Assembly (NCBI GenBank): GCA_009692065.1
Contig: SHZY01000016.1
Coordinates: forward strand, 1 to 55,225
Direction: 5' to 3'
Length of the DNA: 55,225 nucleotides
DNA from: Gemmataceae bacterium
GTDB lineage: Bacteria > Planctomycetota > Planctomycetia > Gemmatales > Gemmataceae
Part shown: positions 14,459 to 28,655 of the stretch, piece after piece
How the letters are laid out: the number at the start of each line of letters is the position of its first letter
How positions within the stretch are numbered: position 1 is the first letter of the stretch
Notes under the pieces: model-generated
Databases searched by the model: none
Seen by the model: the letters and a program-made list of their open reading frames with translations, nothing else
What the model was told of the DNA's origin: nothing
Program-made: the position numbers and the translations under genes

Positions 14459-15958
14459 CTACGACAACACCGTCTCCCCCATCAGGTAGCGATCACACTC
14501 GCGGGCGGCTCCGCGCCCCTCGTTGATGGCCCACACCACCAAGCTCTGGCCACGGCGCATGTCGCCGGCGGCGAAGACGTTGGGCAGGTTCGTCTGGTAC
14601 CTTTCGTACTCGGCCTTGGCGTTGTGGGTGCCGTTGGGAAGTTTCGCAATCTCGACGCCGAGCTTTTCGAGCAGTTGATTCTCCGGGCCAAGGAAGCCCA
14701 TCGCCAGGAGGACGAGCTGCGCGGGGAGCACCTGTTCGGAGCCGGGGACCTTTTTCATCACGAATCGGCCATTGTCGTCCTTGACCCATTCGATCCGGTG
14801 GGTGTGTAGCTCCTTCAAGTTGCCTTGCGCGTCGCCTACGAATTTCTCCGTATTCATGAGGTATTGTCGCGGGTCGGCGCCGAAGACGGCGGCGGCTTCC
14901 TCCTGGCCGTAATCCATCTTGTAGACCTTCGGCCATTGGGGCCACGGGTTATCAGGGGCACGTTCGTCTGGGGGCTTGGGCAGGATCTCGAACTGAATAA
15001 GCGATCGACAGCCGTGGCGCATCGACGTGCCGACGCAATCGGTGCCGGTGTCGCCGCCGCCGATGACGATCACGTCTTTGTCCTTCGCACTGATAAAGTC
15101 GCCGTTGAGAAGGTTGGAATCGAGCAGGCTCCGTGTGTTCTTCGTCAGGAATTCCATCGCGAAGTGGGCACCCTTGAGCTCTCGCCCCGGAATCGGCAGG
15201 TCGCGAGGCTTGGTCGCGCCGCCGCACAGGACGATGGCATCGAAATCCTTCACCAGCGTATCCACCGGATAGCTGACGCCGACCTCGCAGTTGACGATGA
15301 ACTTGATCCCCTCGGCCTCCATGAGCCTGACGCGGCGTTCGACGACGGCCCGCTTGTCGAGCTTCATGTTCGGGATGCCGTACATCAGGAGACCGCCGAT
15401 GCGATCGGCCCGTTCGAAGACAGTGACCCAGTGCCCGGCCTTGTTGAGCTGCGCCGCAGCCGACAGCCCCGCGGGCCCCGATCCAACGACGGCGACCTTC
15501 TTGCCGGTGCGAAACGGCGGCGGCTCGGACTGCATCCAGCCTTCGTCAAACGCGCGATCGATGATCGTACATTCGATGTTCTTGATCGTCACCGCTGGCT
15601 CGCTGATGCCGAGGACGCAGGACCCCTCGCACGGCGCCGGGCAAACGCGGCCCGTAAACTCCGGGAAGTTGTTGGTCTTCAGCAGCCGTTCGAGGGCGTC
15701 CTTCCACAGGCCGCGATAGACGAGGTCGTTCCATTCCGGAATCAGATTGTTGATCGGGCAGCCCGACGCCATGCCGCCGATGAGCGTGCCGGTGTGGCAG
15801 AAGGGAACACCGCAATCCATGCAGCGCGCGCCTTGCTGTTGCAGTACCGCGTCCTCGGTGTGCGCGTGGAACTCATTCCAGTCGTGGACGCGTTCCTTCG
15901 GCGCACGCGCCATGGGAAGCTCGCGGGGATATTCCAGGAAGCCGGTCGGTTTGCCCAT
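14459..15958 (-). CDS. gltD: Glutamate synthase (NADPH) small subunit
   Basis: The 499-residue beta subunit of bacterial GOGAT passes electrons from NAD(P)H via FAD and iron-sulphur centres to the large subunit. N-terminal cysteines for the 4Fe-4S clusters are present ([26 protein letters not shown]). An FAD-binding [11 protein letters not shown] motif and a nucleotide-binding [11 protein letters not shown] motif follow. The closing [17 protein letters not shown] is the conserved FAD end. The length is normal for the family. It lies directly downstream of gltB in the same direction, separated only by a palindromic repeat (15979-16040). Confidence 0.97.
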   Translation of the reverse strand: MGKPTGFLEYPRELPMARAPKERVHDWNEFHAHTEDAVLQQQGARCMDCGVPFCHTGTLIGGMASGCPINNLIPEWNDLVYRGLWKDALERLLKTNNFPEFTGRVCPAPCEGSCVLGISEPAVTIKNIECTIIDRAFDEGWMQSEPPPFRTGKKVAVVGSGPAGLSAAAQLNKAGHWVTVFERADRIGGLLMYGIPNMKLDKRAVVERRVRLMEAEGIKFIVNCEVGVSYPVDTLVKDFDAIVLCGGATKPRDLPIPGRELKGAHFAMEFLTKNTRSLLDSNLLNGDFISAKDKDVIVIGGGDTGTDCVGTSMRHGCRSLIQFEILPKPPDERAPDNPWPQWPKVYKMDYGQEEAAAVFGADPRQYLMNTEKFVGDAQGNLKELHTHRIEWVKDDNGRFVMKKVPGSEQVLPAQLVLLAMGFLGPENQLLEKLGVEIAKLPNGTHNAKAEYERYQTNLPNVFAAGDMRRGQSLVVWAINEGRGAARECDRYLMGETVLS

Positions 15959-15978
15959 CTCAAAACAACCTCGATCTT

Positions 15979-16040
15979 GTTTAACCGTTTGCCTTTGGCG
16001 AACGCGCGTTTCGCGCTCGCCAAAGGCGAGTGGCTAAACG
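15979..16040. repeat. Family A-like palindrome between gltB and gltD
   Basis: GTTTAACCGTTTGCCTTTGGCGA pairs imperfectly with TCGCCAAAGGCGAGTGGCTAAAC. The outer GTTTA/TAAAC arms are family A; the inner TTTGGCGA/TCGCCAAA stem is a different module. Confidence 0.8.
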
Positions 16041-20666
<4,626 letters not shown>

Positions 20667-20673
20667 GATGCAA

Positions 20674-21639
20674 TTATCCTTGGGCGGATCGAGCGTGCGT
20701 GCCGTTGCGGCCACGCGACGCCTCCTTGGGAGGGGCGCCGTTCTTGCGAGGGTCGGAACCGTCCGGCTCCAGCAGCAAATCCATGAAGCGTTTGGCGGCG
20801 GCGCTCAAGCGTTGCCCGCGCCAGTGGACGATGGCGAGCGGCCGCGTGAAGTCGCAGCCGAAGAGCGGCACGCCGACCAGCGTGCGTGCTTTCACTTCGC
20901 GGCGAATCGTCGGCTCGGGCAGAAGCGCGACGCCGGCGCCGATCGACACCGCCTGCTTGATGTTCTCGATGTTGTCGAATTCCGCAACGACGTCCACCGT
21001 CACCCCCTCGCCACGCAGGAAGCGATCGATGCGCCGCCGCACCACCAGATTCTTGTCGAAATGAACGAAGGGCAGCTCGTTCAGCTCTTTCAGCGGCAGC
21101 GCGAGCCGGCTGGCTAGCGGATGGTTCGGCGAGCAGGCCAGCACCATCTCCTCCTCACGCCAGTTGACGGCGGTCAGGTTGGCCGTCTTCTTGGGATACG
21201 ACACCAAACCGAGGTCGGCGGTTCCGTCCATGACGCGTTCATAAACACGATCGGGGTGAACATAGTCGATGTGGACCTGTGCGTTCGGCAACGCCGTCTG
21301 GAAACGCTGCACGTACTGGCCCATGTCGCCCAGACCGACCGAATAGATGGCCGCCACGGTCACGGTGCCGGAGATTTCAGCGCGGGCGTTGCGGATATTC
21401 GCTTCGAGCTCGTCGTATTGCTCGATCAGTGTCTTGACGCCTTCGTAGTAAGTCAGGCCGAGCGGCGTCAGCTGCAAGGGGCGCGTGGAGCGGTCAATGA
21501 GCTGAACGTTCATGCGTTTTTCAAGCTGCGAGACGATCTGGCTCACGGCGGATTGCGTGATGCCGCCCTCGCGGGCCGCTTGCGAGAAGCTGCGCTGGCG
21601 GGCGACGTCGCAGAAAATCTTGAGGGACTCCAGTTGCAT
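20674..21639 (-). CDS. LysR-type transcriptional regulator, likely controls gltBD
   Basis: The 321-residue regulator has an N-terminal winged helix ([20 protein letters not shown] onward, with helix-turn-helix through [18 protein letters not shown]). A two-lobed effector domain follows ([36 protein letters not shown]). It ends with a basic, Arg/Lys-rich tail of unknown use. The ATG at 21639 begins the canonical fold; a longer frame runs into the AT-rich promoter. Its stop is 7 bases before gltB, so it is co-transcribed with the genes it probably controls. This arrangement is unusual, because LysR genes are more often divergent from their targets. Confidence 0.93.
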   Translation of the reverse strand: MQLESLKIFCDVARQRSFSQAAREGGITQSAVSQIVSQLEKRMNVQLIDRSTRPLQLTPLGLTYYEGVKTLIEQYDELEANIRNARAEISGTVTVAAIYSVGLGDMGQYVQRFQTALPNAQVHIDYVHPDRVYERVMDGTADLGLVSYPKKTANLTAVNWREEEMVLACSPNHPLASRLALPLKELNELPFVHFDKNLVVRRRIDRFLRGEGVTVDVVAEFDNIENIKQAVSIGAGVALLPEPTIRREVKARTLVGVPLFGCDFTRPLAIVHWRGQRLSAAAKRFMDLLLEPDGSDPRKNGAPPKEASRGRNGTHARSAQG

Positions 21640-21712
21640 GAATTCCGTTATATCATCGCATTTTCTAATAGCAAGATGATATTTAATCAAATTTTCTAAT
21701 AGTACAGATTGG
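21640..21712 (-). promoter_or_regulatory. AT-rich promoter/operator region of lysR-gltB-gltD
   Basis: This short AT-rich stretch contrasts with the GC-rich surroundings. ATTTTCTAATAG occurs twice (21660-21671 and 21691-21702), starts 31 bases apart, close to three helical turns. ATATCATC (21650-21657) and GATGATAT (21675-21682) form an inverted repeat. This is plausible autoregulatory LysR binding DNA. Confidence 0.6.
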
Positions 21713-21723
21713 GGTCAATTGCC

Positions 21724-21768
21724 GTTTACGATTAGCGTTCGCCTGAAGCCTGCGGGCGCCAAACGCAT
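21724..21768. repeat. Family A palindrome, diverged
   Basis: GTTTACGATTAGCGTTCGCC and GCGGGCGCCAAACG form an imperfect stem in the divergent gap between lysR and the membrane protein gene. Confidence 0.65.
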
Positions 21769-21881
21769 CGTGGGAAAAAACAACGCCCGTACCGTCGCAA
21801 TCTTGTTGATCGTCGGCATTTCGCATACTCTGTTACCGTCTCCCCATCCCGGCGTTCCATCGTGCCCGGAGTGAACTCAAC

Positions 21882-22500
21882 ATGGCCCGCGACGACGACG
21901 ATGATGCAATCTCGGACAGACCTCGTCCCAAACGACGCAAGGATCGCGAAGACGACGAAGACGAGGATCGGCCGCGCAAAAAGACCAATTCGCGTGACGA
22001 CGAGGACGATGATCGTCGCCCCAAAAAGAAAAAGAAGGGGACACCCGGTCTGCTGCTCGCCTGTGCCATCGTGTCGCTGTCAAGTCGGCGGCGTCTGCAT
22101 GCTGATGAACTGCGGCATCTCCGTCCGGCTCACCGTCAACTGGGTGGACATCTTTCGTCTCCAGGCATTCGGCAGGATGCCGGGTTCCTTCAAGTTCCTC
22201 TTCGTCTTCTTCACCCTAACCAACGTGTTGACCGCCCTGGCGGCGATCGCACTCCTCGGCGCAGGCATCTTGCTGATGCTGCGAAAAAGCACGGGCAAGG
22301 TCCCTGCCCTGGGCGCTCCGATTGCGATGGTCGTGCTGCCGATCGCCGAAATCATCACAACCGCCATCGTCCTGGACGGCTTCCATTCCCGCGGCTGGCA
22401 CATCACGCTGTTGATCCTGACCATCGTCATGGGCCTCGGCGCCGGCATCTGCAACTTCATCTGCCTCTTCAACCAGGGCGTGAACAAGGCCCTGCGGTGA
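21882..22500 (+). pseudogene. Multi-pass membrane protein with a frameshift near 22070-22084
   Basis: The start (GGAGTG upstream of the ATG) gives a strongly charged Asp/Arg/Lys-rich head (MARDDDDDAIS onward, ending KKKKKGTPG) and the first hydrophobic residues GLLLACAIVSL. Natural-looking sequence then continues in the +1 frame (CQVGGVCMLMNC, then three more membrane segments including FLFVFFTLTNVLTALAAIAL and a final NFICLFNQGVNKALR, stop at 22500). The first frame beyond this point is Arg/Pro/His-rich noise. A gained base, or a lost TG in CTGTGTCAA, would explain it. This is either a real mutation or a sequence error. The family is not recognised. The lipoate ligase-like gene starts 5 bases later. 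Confidence 0.65.
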
Positions 22501-22505
22501 ACGTC

Positions 22506-23237
22506 ATGCACCGACTCGATCTCACGCTGCCAACCCTTGCCGAAAATCTGGCGCTCGATGAGGCGCTCCTGCTTGCCGCCGAAGCCGGCGGCCCTGAACT
22601 GCTGCGACTCTGGCATTGGCCGCACCAGGCCGTTGTGCTTGGCGCCGGCGGACGACTTGCCGACGACGTGGCCGAGGATGCCTGCCGCGCCGACGGCGTG
22701 CCGATCCTGCGGCGTTCCTCGGGCGGCGGGACGGTTCTACTCGGCGCCGGCTGCCTGTTGTACAGCCTCGTTCTGCGCTTCGATCGCGATCCCGCCTTGG
22801 GCGATTTGCACGCATCCTATCGCTTCATCCTTGGACACATTCAGCGCGGGCTGGCAGCCTACATTTCTGACATAGCCTTGGAGGGCACGAGTGATCTGAC
22901 GCTCGGAGGCCGTAAATTCTCCGGGAACTCGCAACAGCGCAAACGCACCCATCTGCTGCATCACGGCACCCTGCTATACGCGTTTGATTTCACACCGGTC
23001 GCACGCTATCTGAGGATGCCGCCTCGGCAACCCGAGTATCGTCAGCAGCGCGCGCACGCAGAATTCCTTACGAATGCGCCAATCAGCGTGGCGAGGTTGG
23101 AACAGGTACTTCGGGAAGCATGGCAAGCCGAGGAGGTCCTCACACAATGGCCGAAGGGGGAAATGCGTGAACTTACGGAAGGAAAATATACGCGAACGGA
23201 ATGGATTGAACGACGGCGGCCGCGCGAAACTGACTAG
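22506..23237 (+). CDS. Lipoate-protein ligase A-like protein (biotin/lipoate transferase family)
   Basis: The 243-residue protein has the LplA/LipM fold. RRSSGGGTVLLGAGCLLYS is the substrate-binding glycine loop. The family Lys lies in LTLGGRKFSGNSQQRKR, followed by HHGTLLY. Such enzymes attach lipoate or octanoate to E2 and GcvH domains; the short length without an accessory domain fits LipM/LplJ-like transferases as well. The long frame starting at 21882 is misleading, since this gene's real start is the ATG at 22506. It overlaps no gene and is tightly spaced after the membrane protein, suggesting co-transcription. Confidence 0.85.
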   Translation: MHRLDLTLPTLAENLALDEALLLAAEAGGPELLRLWHWPHQAVVLGAGGRLADDVAEDACRADGVPILRRSSGGGTVLLGAGCLLYSLVLRFDRDPALGDLHASYRFILGHIQRGLAAYISDIALEGTSDLTLGGRKFSGNSQQRKRTHLLHHGTLLYAFDFTPVARYLRMPPRQPEYRQQRAHAEFLTNAPISVARLEQVLREAWQAEEVLTQWPKGEMRELTEGKYTRTEWIERRRPRETD

Positions 23238-23428
23238 CCTTCTTGGTCCTCCCAGTCGCTCCATTTTCCCCAAATTTGCAGCGGCCCGCCTAGTTTGCCG
23301 ATGCCCTTGCTCTTTTGCTTTTCCATCGTTATAAGATTGGTACGGAAACGTAGGCGAATGGCGTGGCGCGGTCAGGGAGACCTCGCTCGCGCCAAGAATA
23401 TCTGCCTTCGGTTACGATTGGGGATAGG

Positions 23429-25516
23429 ATGTCCGCGCTCGCAACGCAAACCAACGTGCCATTGCTCGGTTCGGTCAAGTCGGCTGGTCGCCTGGAATCC
23501 GCCCTCCATACCTTCGGCCTTGATGCTGTGGTGCAGCGTGCGCGGCGTTGCCTGCTCTCTTTACAAAATCCCGACGGCCACTGGCGCGGCGAGCTGCAAG
23601 GCGACACGATCCTCGAATCCGAGTTCGTCCTCTTGATGGCGTTCCTGGGGCAGGAGTCCGAGGCAAAAGTCCGCAAGGCTGGCAACTACCTCGTCACCAA
23701 GGAGCGGCCCGAGGGCGGCGGCTGGAGCAATCATCCGGGCGGGCCGGTCGATATCAACGTCTCCGTTAAAGCCTATTTCGCGCTCAAGCTGGCGGGCCAT
23801 AGCGCCGACGCCCCCTACATGCAACGCGCCCGGGCGGCCATCCTCCAGCTCGGCGGCGCGGTCAAGTGCAACAGCTATACGAAGTTTTACCTGGCGTTCC
23901 TCGGCCAGTTTCCCTACGAAAACTGCGCTGCCGTGCCGCCGGAGATGCTTTTCTTGCCGAGGTGGGCGTACTTCAACATCTATGCGATGTCGGCCTGGAC
24001 ACGCACCATTATCGTGCCGTTGAGCCTGTTCTACGCACACAAGCCGGTCCGCAAGGTCGCGCCGGAGCACGGCATCGCGGAGTTGTTCACCGATCGTCCG
24101 CACAAACCGCTCTGGCCGCACACGCCGACCAATAGGCTCTTCACCTGGACTAACTTCTTCCTGGCAGCGGACCAGGCGATCAAATGGCTCGAAGTCTGGG
24201 GCCCGCAGTTTGTTCGCAAAAAGGCCATCGCCAAGGCTGAGAAGTGGATGATCGAGCACTTTGCCGACTCGGATGGTGTCGGCGCGATCTACCCCCCCAT
24301 CATCTACACGATCATTAGCCTGCACTGCCTGGGCTATGCAGCCGATTCGGCCGAGATGCAATACGCGCTCAAGCAACTCGACGACCTGATGATCGAGGAG
24401 GAGAACTCCTTGCGCGTACAGCCCTGCTTCTCGCCGGTGTGGGACACCGCTCTGTCGCTCAATGCGCTGGCAGTCGCGGGGACCGGGGGCCACGATCAAG
24501 CCATCGCCAAGGCCACTCGCTGGCTGCTGGCACGCGAGGTGCGCCGTCCCGGCGACTGGAGCCTGATGAACCCCGGCATCGAGCCGGGCGGGTGGTTCTT
24601 CGAATACCGCAACGGCTTTTATCCTGATGTCGACGACACCGCCATGGTGCTGATGGGCCTGGCACGCAGTGGGCAGGCCAAAGTGGGCAGTGGGCAGTGG
24701 GCAGCGAGCAGTGGTGAATCGGCAGACTGCCCACTGCCCACTGCCAACTGCCAACTGATTCCTGCAGTCCGCCGCGGCCTCGGTTGGCTCATGCAGATGC
24801 AAAACAAAGACGGCGGCTGGGCGGCCTTCGATCGTGACATCAACCACGAGATTCTCACCAAGGTCCCCTTCGCCGACCACAACGCCATGCTCGATCCGAG
24901 TTGCCCCGACATCACCGCTCGCGTGCTCGAAGCGCTCGGCCAGTACGGCGTGCGCGTGGGCCATCCCCAAGTGGATCGCGGCATCGAGTTCATCACGAAG
25001 ACCCAAGACCCACGCGGCTGCTGGATCGGCCGCTGGGGCGTCAACTACATCTACGGCACCTGGCAAGTGCTGCTCGGCCTCGATGCCTCGGGTTATGAAA
25101 TGACGCAGCCGATGGTGCAGCGCGCCATCGCCTGGCTCAAGAAGGTGCAGCAAGAAAACGGCGGCTGGGGCGAGAGCTGCCAGAGCTACGACGATCCGTC
25201 GCTCGCCGGCCAAGGCATCGTCACCGCTTCGCAGACCGCCTGGGCGCTCGCCGGACTGCTCGCCGCGGGGGAAGCTCAGAGCGACGCCGTCCGCCGCGGC
25301 ATCCGTTATCTGATCGAGACGCAGGGCCCCGACGGCAACTGGCGCGAAGACCAGTTCACCGGCACCGGCTTCCCGAAGGTTTTCTACCTGAAGTATCACA
25401 TGTACCGTCTTTACTTCCCGCTGATGGCGCTGGCACGCTACAAGCGGGCGCTGGCGGGCAGCACAACGGAATCGATCAATTATCGTTGGCCGGCGGCGGC
25501 GTTGGCCAACGTATAA
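23429..25516 (+). CDS. shc: Squalene-hopene cyclase with an in-frame repeat insertion
   Basis: The 695-residue class II triterpene cyclase converts squalene to hopene on the membrane. The catalytic acid motif DVDD is at residues 400-403 (FYPDVDDTAMVL). Several QW motifs are visible (QNPDGHWRGEL, QNKDGGWAAFD, QENGGWGES, QGPDGNWRED). About 11 residues after the DXDD, residues 414-444 are encoded by an inverted heptamer repeat and read like low-grade sequence (AKVGSGQWAASSGES..PLPTANCQL). Without it the helix would lead straight to AVRRGLGWLMQMQ. The ATG at 23429 is chosen; upstream codons look non-coding. hpnH follows. Confidence 0.95.
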   Translation: MSALATQTNVPLLGSVKSAGRLESALHTFGLDAVVQRARRCLLSLQNPDGHWRGELQGDTILESEFVLLMAFLGQESEAKVRKAGNYLVTKERPEGGGWSNHPGGPVDINVSVKAYFALKLAGHSADAPYMQRARAAILQLGGAVKCNSYTKFYLAFLGQFPYENCAAVPPEMLFLPRWAYFNIYAMSAWTRTIIVPLSLFYAHKPVRKVAPEHGIAELFTDRPHKPLWPHTPTNRLFTWTNFFLAADQAIKWLEVWGPQFVRKKAIAKAEKWMIEHFADSDGVGAIYPPIIYTIISLHCLGYAADSAEMQYALKQLDDLMIEEENSLRVQPCFSPVWDTALSLNALAVAGTGGHDQAIAKATRWLLAREVRRPGDWSLMNPGIEPGGWFFEYRNGFYPDVDDTAMVLMGLARSGQAKVGSGQWAASSGESADCPLPTANCQLIPAVRRGLGWLMQMQNKDGGWAAFDRDINHEILTKVPFADHNAMLDPSCPDITARVLEALGQYGVRVGHPQVDRGIEFITKTQDPRGCWIGRWGVNYIYGTWQVLLGLDASGYEMTQPMVQRAIAWLKKVQQENGGWGESCQSYDDPSLAGQGIVTASQTAWALAGLLAAGEAQSDAVRRGIRYLIETQGPDGNWREDQFTGTGFPKVFYLKYHMYRLYFPLMALARYKRALAGSTTESINYRWPAAALANV
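24667..24757. repeat. Inverted heptamer array (GTGGGCA) inside shc
   Basis: The left side has tandem GTGGGCA units (24667-24704). The right side has CTGCCCA/CTGCCAA units (24727-24757). The insert keeps the reading frame. It has the same design as family C but a different 7-mer. Confidence 0.92.
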
Positions 25517-25518
25517 CT

Positions 25519-25567
25519 GCCGCTTGCGGCATAGCAGGCGGCCATCGCTTGCTACGCTGCAAGCGGC
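25519..25567. repeat. Family B palindrome between shc and hpnH
   Basis: GCCGCTTGCGGCATAGCAGG pairs imperfectly with GCTTGCTACGCTGCAAGCGGC. It begins two bases after the shc stop codon. Confidence 0.85.
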
Positions 25568-25585
25568 GAAAACAGGAGCACTCCC

Positions 25586-26605
25586 ATGCGGTTTCCGCTG
25601 ACCCTCACCACCACGATGATCGGCTACATCGCCAAGAAAAAGATCACGCGTGTCAAGAAGTTCCCGCTCGTCTTGATGCTGGAGCCGTTGCACGCCTGCA
25701 ACCTCACCTGCACCGGCTGTGGCCGTATCCGCGAGTATGAGGACACCATCAAGGAAAAGCTCTCTGTCGAAGAGTGCCTGCAATCGGTTGATGAAGCCGG
25801 CGCCCCGATCGTCAGCCTGTGCGGCGGCGAGCCGATGATCTATCCAGAGATCGGCCGCCTCGTCCGCGAGATCCTCAAGAAGCGCAAGCACATCTACCTG
25901 TGCACCAACGGCATGTTCATCAAGAAGAAGCTGCACGAGTTCAAGCCGACGTCGCGGTTCTTCTTCAACGTCCATTTGGATGGCATGCAAAAGACACACG
26001 ACCTTTGCGTCGAGCGCGAAGGGGTGTTCGACGCCGCCATCGAAGGCATCAAGGCCGCCAAGGCCGCGGGCTTCATGGTCTGCACCAACACCACCGTCTT
26101 CAAGGAAACCAACCTCGACGAGATCGACGAGCTTTACGCCTTCCTGACCAAGCTGGGCGTCGATGGATTCCTTCTGTCTCCCGCCTACGGCTACTCGGCG
26201 GTCCAAAAGACCAACCCGAACGGGGCGGCGGAGATCTTCCTGACGCGCGACGACATTCGCGCCAAGTTCAAGGAGGCCAAGAAGCTATTCACAAAATACA
26301 AGATGAACAATTCGCCGGTGTACCTGGAGTTCCTCGCCGGCGAGCGCGAGCTGACCTGCACCGCCTGGGGCAACCCGACGCGCAACGTCAAAGGTTGGAA
26401 GGGGCCCTGCTACCTCATAACCGACGCGCATCACGCCAGCTTCAAGGATCTCATGGAAAAAACCGAGTGGGACAGCTACGGCCAGGGCAAGGACGAGCGC
26501 TGCGAGCACTGCCTGGTCCACTGCGGCTTCGAGCCGTCGGCGGCGCTCGGCGTCAACAGCCGGCTCGGCGATAGCTTCAAGATGCTGATGTGGCAGTTGT
26601 CGTGA
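25586..26605 (+). CDS. hpnH: Hopanoid biosynthesis radical SAM protein HpnH
   Basis: The 339-residue radical SAM enzyme links hopene to the adenosyl group, giving adenosylhopane, the first step of side-chain extension of hopanoids. The 4Fe-4S motif is CNLTCTGC (Cys38, Cys42, Cys45). The SLCGGEPMIYPEIG segment is the GGE motif that holds the SAM amino group. The C-terminal ERCEHCLVHCGFEPSAAL cysteine cluster is typical of HpnH. AGGAG eight bases before the ATG supports the start. Adjacency to shc strengthens the call. The partner HpnG is not seen in the window. Confidence 0.96.
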   Translation: MRFPLTLTTTMIGYIAKKKITRVKKFPLVLMLEPLHACNLTCTGCGRIREYEDTIKEKLSVEECLQSVDEAGAPIVSLCGGEPMIYPEIGRLVREILKKRKHIYLCTNGMFIKKKLHEFKPTSRFFFNVHLDGMQKTHDLCVEREGVFDAAIEGIKAAKAAGFMVCTNTTVFKETNLDEIDELYAFLTKLGVDGFLLSPAYGYSAVQKTNPNGAAEIFLTRDDIRAKFKEAKKLFTKYKMNNSPVYLEFLAGERELTCTAWGNPTRNVKGWKGPCYLITDAHHASFKDLMEKTEWDSYGQGKDERCEHCLVHCGFEPSAALGVNSRLGDSFKMLMWQLS

Positions 26606-26635
26606 TTGGCTTGCCGTTATTTGGGATAGGAGAGT

Positions 26636-26696
26636 GAAGCCCTGGGGTGAAATACTCCGAACCCCAGGGTTCGGAGTACCTCATCCCAGGGCTTCC
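26636..26696. repeat. Family D three-armed inverted repeat
   Basis: GAAGCCCTGGGGTGAAATAC, a local ACCCCAGGG arm and a distal TCCCAGGGCTTCC arm match the copies at 6564 and 12325. It lies between hpnH and the next gene. Confidence 0.88.
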
Positions 26697-26821
26697 CAAT
26701 CGCTCTTGACGCCGCAGACAATTCTGTTATTAGCCTCCCTCCAATACAAGAATTATCGCGCGGCACGTCCCGCTCGGGGTAGCCGGGTGTGCGCCTCACC
26801 CATTAGGGAAGAGAATTCCTC

Positions 26822-28522
26822 ATGACCATTCGTCCAGTTCAGCGCATGCTTCGCAACGCAATCTTGGGCGGCGGCGCCTTCACCGGCCTGCTCCTAGGAT
26901 GGAGCGGCACGAGCCCAGTGTTCGCGCAGCCGACGGGGGTGCCGAAATCTCCCGCAGCCGTGCAGCCTACGGCGCCGGTGGAGCGGAACTTTCTCAACAA
27001 AAATCTGATTCGCCTGCCGATTGAAATGGATCAGCAGATTCGCAAGGCCATCAAGGAAATCCACCTCTACGTGAAGGACCAGCCGAGTTCGCCCTGGACC
27101 CTGAAGGACAAGGTCGGCGCCGCCGAGAAATCGTTCACGTTCCAGGCCCCGCGTGACGGCGAATACTGGTTCACCATGGTGACGGTGGACAAGCAGGGCC
27201 GCAGCCACCCCGCTGATGTGCGGACCGAAGCGCCGGGCCTCGCCGTCGTCATCGACACGCAGGCGCCGCAGATCGAACTGATCAATCTCGGCTCCGTCGC
27301 CGACATGCAGTTGATCCAGTGCGAGGTCCGCGATCAATTTCTCGACATCGGCAAGACCCGCCTGACCTTTCAGGGGGGCGACAAGGTCGTCCGCGACATG
27401 ATCGCGATCCCCGGCAAGGCCAATGTATACTGCGTCCCGGCCGATGCCGTCTTCACGGGCCTCGTTCGCGCCTCGGCCGACGATTTGGCCGGCAACCAGG
27501 GTTTCGTTGAATTGCACATCAGCAACATGAAATCGGTCAAGGCAACGCCCAGGGATGCCGCGCCGCTGCCACTCCCCGGCAATCTCGGCGGCCCTCCGGC
27601 GATCCAGTTCAACGACATCCAGAAGGTCACCAATCCCGCAACGAAACCGGCCACCAAGGTAGACTATCGGCCCGACGGATCCCAAGGACCGCGCTGGATC
27701 GAGAACACAAGCAGCGAATTGCCGCAGATCGCCAACCCGCCCTATCAAGCCAACAAGTCGGCGGCGACGTCTGAACTACCGAAACGCCAGATCGTCAGCA
27801 CGACGAAGGTATTTCTGGACTACCAGATCGAAAACGTAGGACTGAGCGGCATTGGCAAAATCGAAGTCTGGATCACGCGCGATCAGGGCCAAAGCTGGAG
27901 CAAGATCGGCGAAGACGCCCAGCGCAAGAGCCCCATCGAGGTCCAGCTTCCCGGCGAAGGCCTCTACGGCGTAACTCTGACCGCGAGCAATGGCCGCGGG
28001 GTGGTCGCTGCGATTCCCGCCAAGGGAGACACTCCCGATGGCTGGATCGAGGTCGATACCAGCAAACCCACGGCACAGATCACGAATGTTCGCAGCGCGA
28101 CTGAGAACGGCCAGGCGGTCGTCCACATTAGGTGGAGCGCTACCGACAAGAACCTCGCGGACGCGCCGGTCGAATTGTTCTACGCAGCCACGCCGCAAGG
28201 CCCGTGGCTGGCAATCGCCAAAGATTTGAAGGGCGAAGGTACGCACCGCTGGGCGCCGCCGGTCGAGATCGGCGCGCAAGCGCATCTGCGGTTGGTCGCC
28301 ACGGACGCCGCGGGCAACGTCGCCATCGCCAGCACACTCGAAGCGGTACTGTTCGACGATCCGGCCCGTCCGCGTGCGGTCATCCGAAATATCAGCACAA
28401 CGGCGCCGGCAACAACGCCGACACCCACGCAGGTGACGCCGCTGCCGGTGCGCGTCGTGCCGGCAATGGTCACGCCGACGACGCCGACGCTGCCAATCGT
28501 CCAGCCGACGCCGGGGAGCTAA
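26822..28522 (+). CDS. Secreted protein with Ig/fibronectin-like segments, unknown function
   Basis: The 566-residue protein has an N-terminal signal sequence (hydrophobic part GGGAFTGLLLGWSG, cleavage near VFAQ). Two regions look like beta-sandwich domains: about 70-160 (HLYVKDQPSSPWTL, DGEYWFTMVTVDKQGRS) and about 330-490 (KIEVWITRDQGQSWSKIGED, VHIRWSATDKNLADAPVELF). These phrases resemble Ig-like repeats of planctomycete exported proteins. The C-terminus is Pro/Thr-rich (TTPTPTQVTPLPVR) and may be a spacer. No enzymatic motif is visible. It may be an envelope or extracellular structural protein. Confidence 0.75.
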   Translation: MTIRPVQRMLRNAILGGGAFTGLLLGWSGTSPVFAQPTGVPKSPAAVQPTAPVERNFLNKNLIRLPIEMDQQIRKAIKEIHLYVKDQPSSPWTLKDKVGAAEKSFTFQAPRDGEYWFTMVTVDKQGRSHPADVRTEAPGLAVVIDTQAPQIELINLGSVADMQLIQCEVRDQFLDIGKTRLTFQGGDKVVRDMIAIPGKANVYCVPADAVFTGLVRASADDLAGNQGFVELHISNMKSVKATPRDAAPLPLPGNLGGPPAIQFNDIQKVTNPATKPATKVDYRPDGSQGPRWIENTSSELPQIANPPYQANKSAATSELPKRQIVSTTKVFLDYQIENVGLSGIGKIEVWITRDQGQSWSKIGEDAQRKSPIEVQLPGEGLYGVTLTASNGRGVVAAIPAKGDTPDGWIEVDTSKPTAQITNVRSATENGQAVVHIRWSATDKNLADAPVELFYAATPQGPWLAIAKDLKGEGTHRWAPPVEIGAQAHLRLVATDAAGNVAIASTLEAVLFDDPARPRAVIRNISTTAPATTPTPTQVTPLPVRVVPAMVTPTTPTLPIVQPTPGS

Positions 28523-28531
28523 GGCCGAATC

Positions 28532-28574
28532 CTCGTTTAGCGTTCGCAGAACTTCAAGCGAACGCTAAACGAAG
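28532..28574. repeat. Family A palindrome
   Basis: CTCGTTTAGCGTTCGC pairs with GCGAACGCTAAACGAAG around an 11-base loop. It begins ten bases after the previous stop codon. Confidence 0.88.
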
Positions 28575-28655
28575 ATGGGCTCACTTCCTGATTGTTTTCC
28601 TTCTCCCACGTCGTTACATTGGCCTCATCTCGCCCGCCTCACGAGGCCTCCACCC

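Noticed and set aside
21882..23237. A single 451-residue protein joining the charged head to the lipoate ligase-like domain
   Set aside because: The central part in this frame is Arg/Pro/His-rich noise. The membrane protein continues in the +1 frame, and the ligase has its own ATG at 22506.
23561..26206. An 881-residue minus-strand frame covering shc and hpnH
   Set aside because: Both sense genes are certain. The long open antisense frame reflects GC-rich codon bias.
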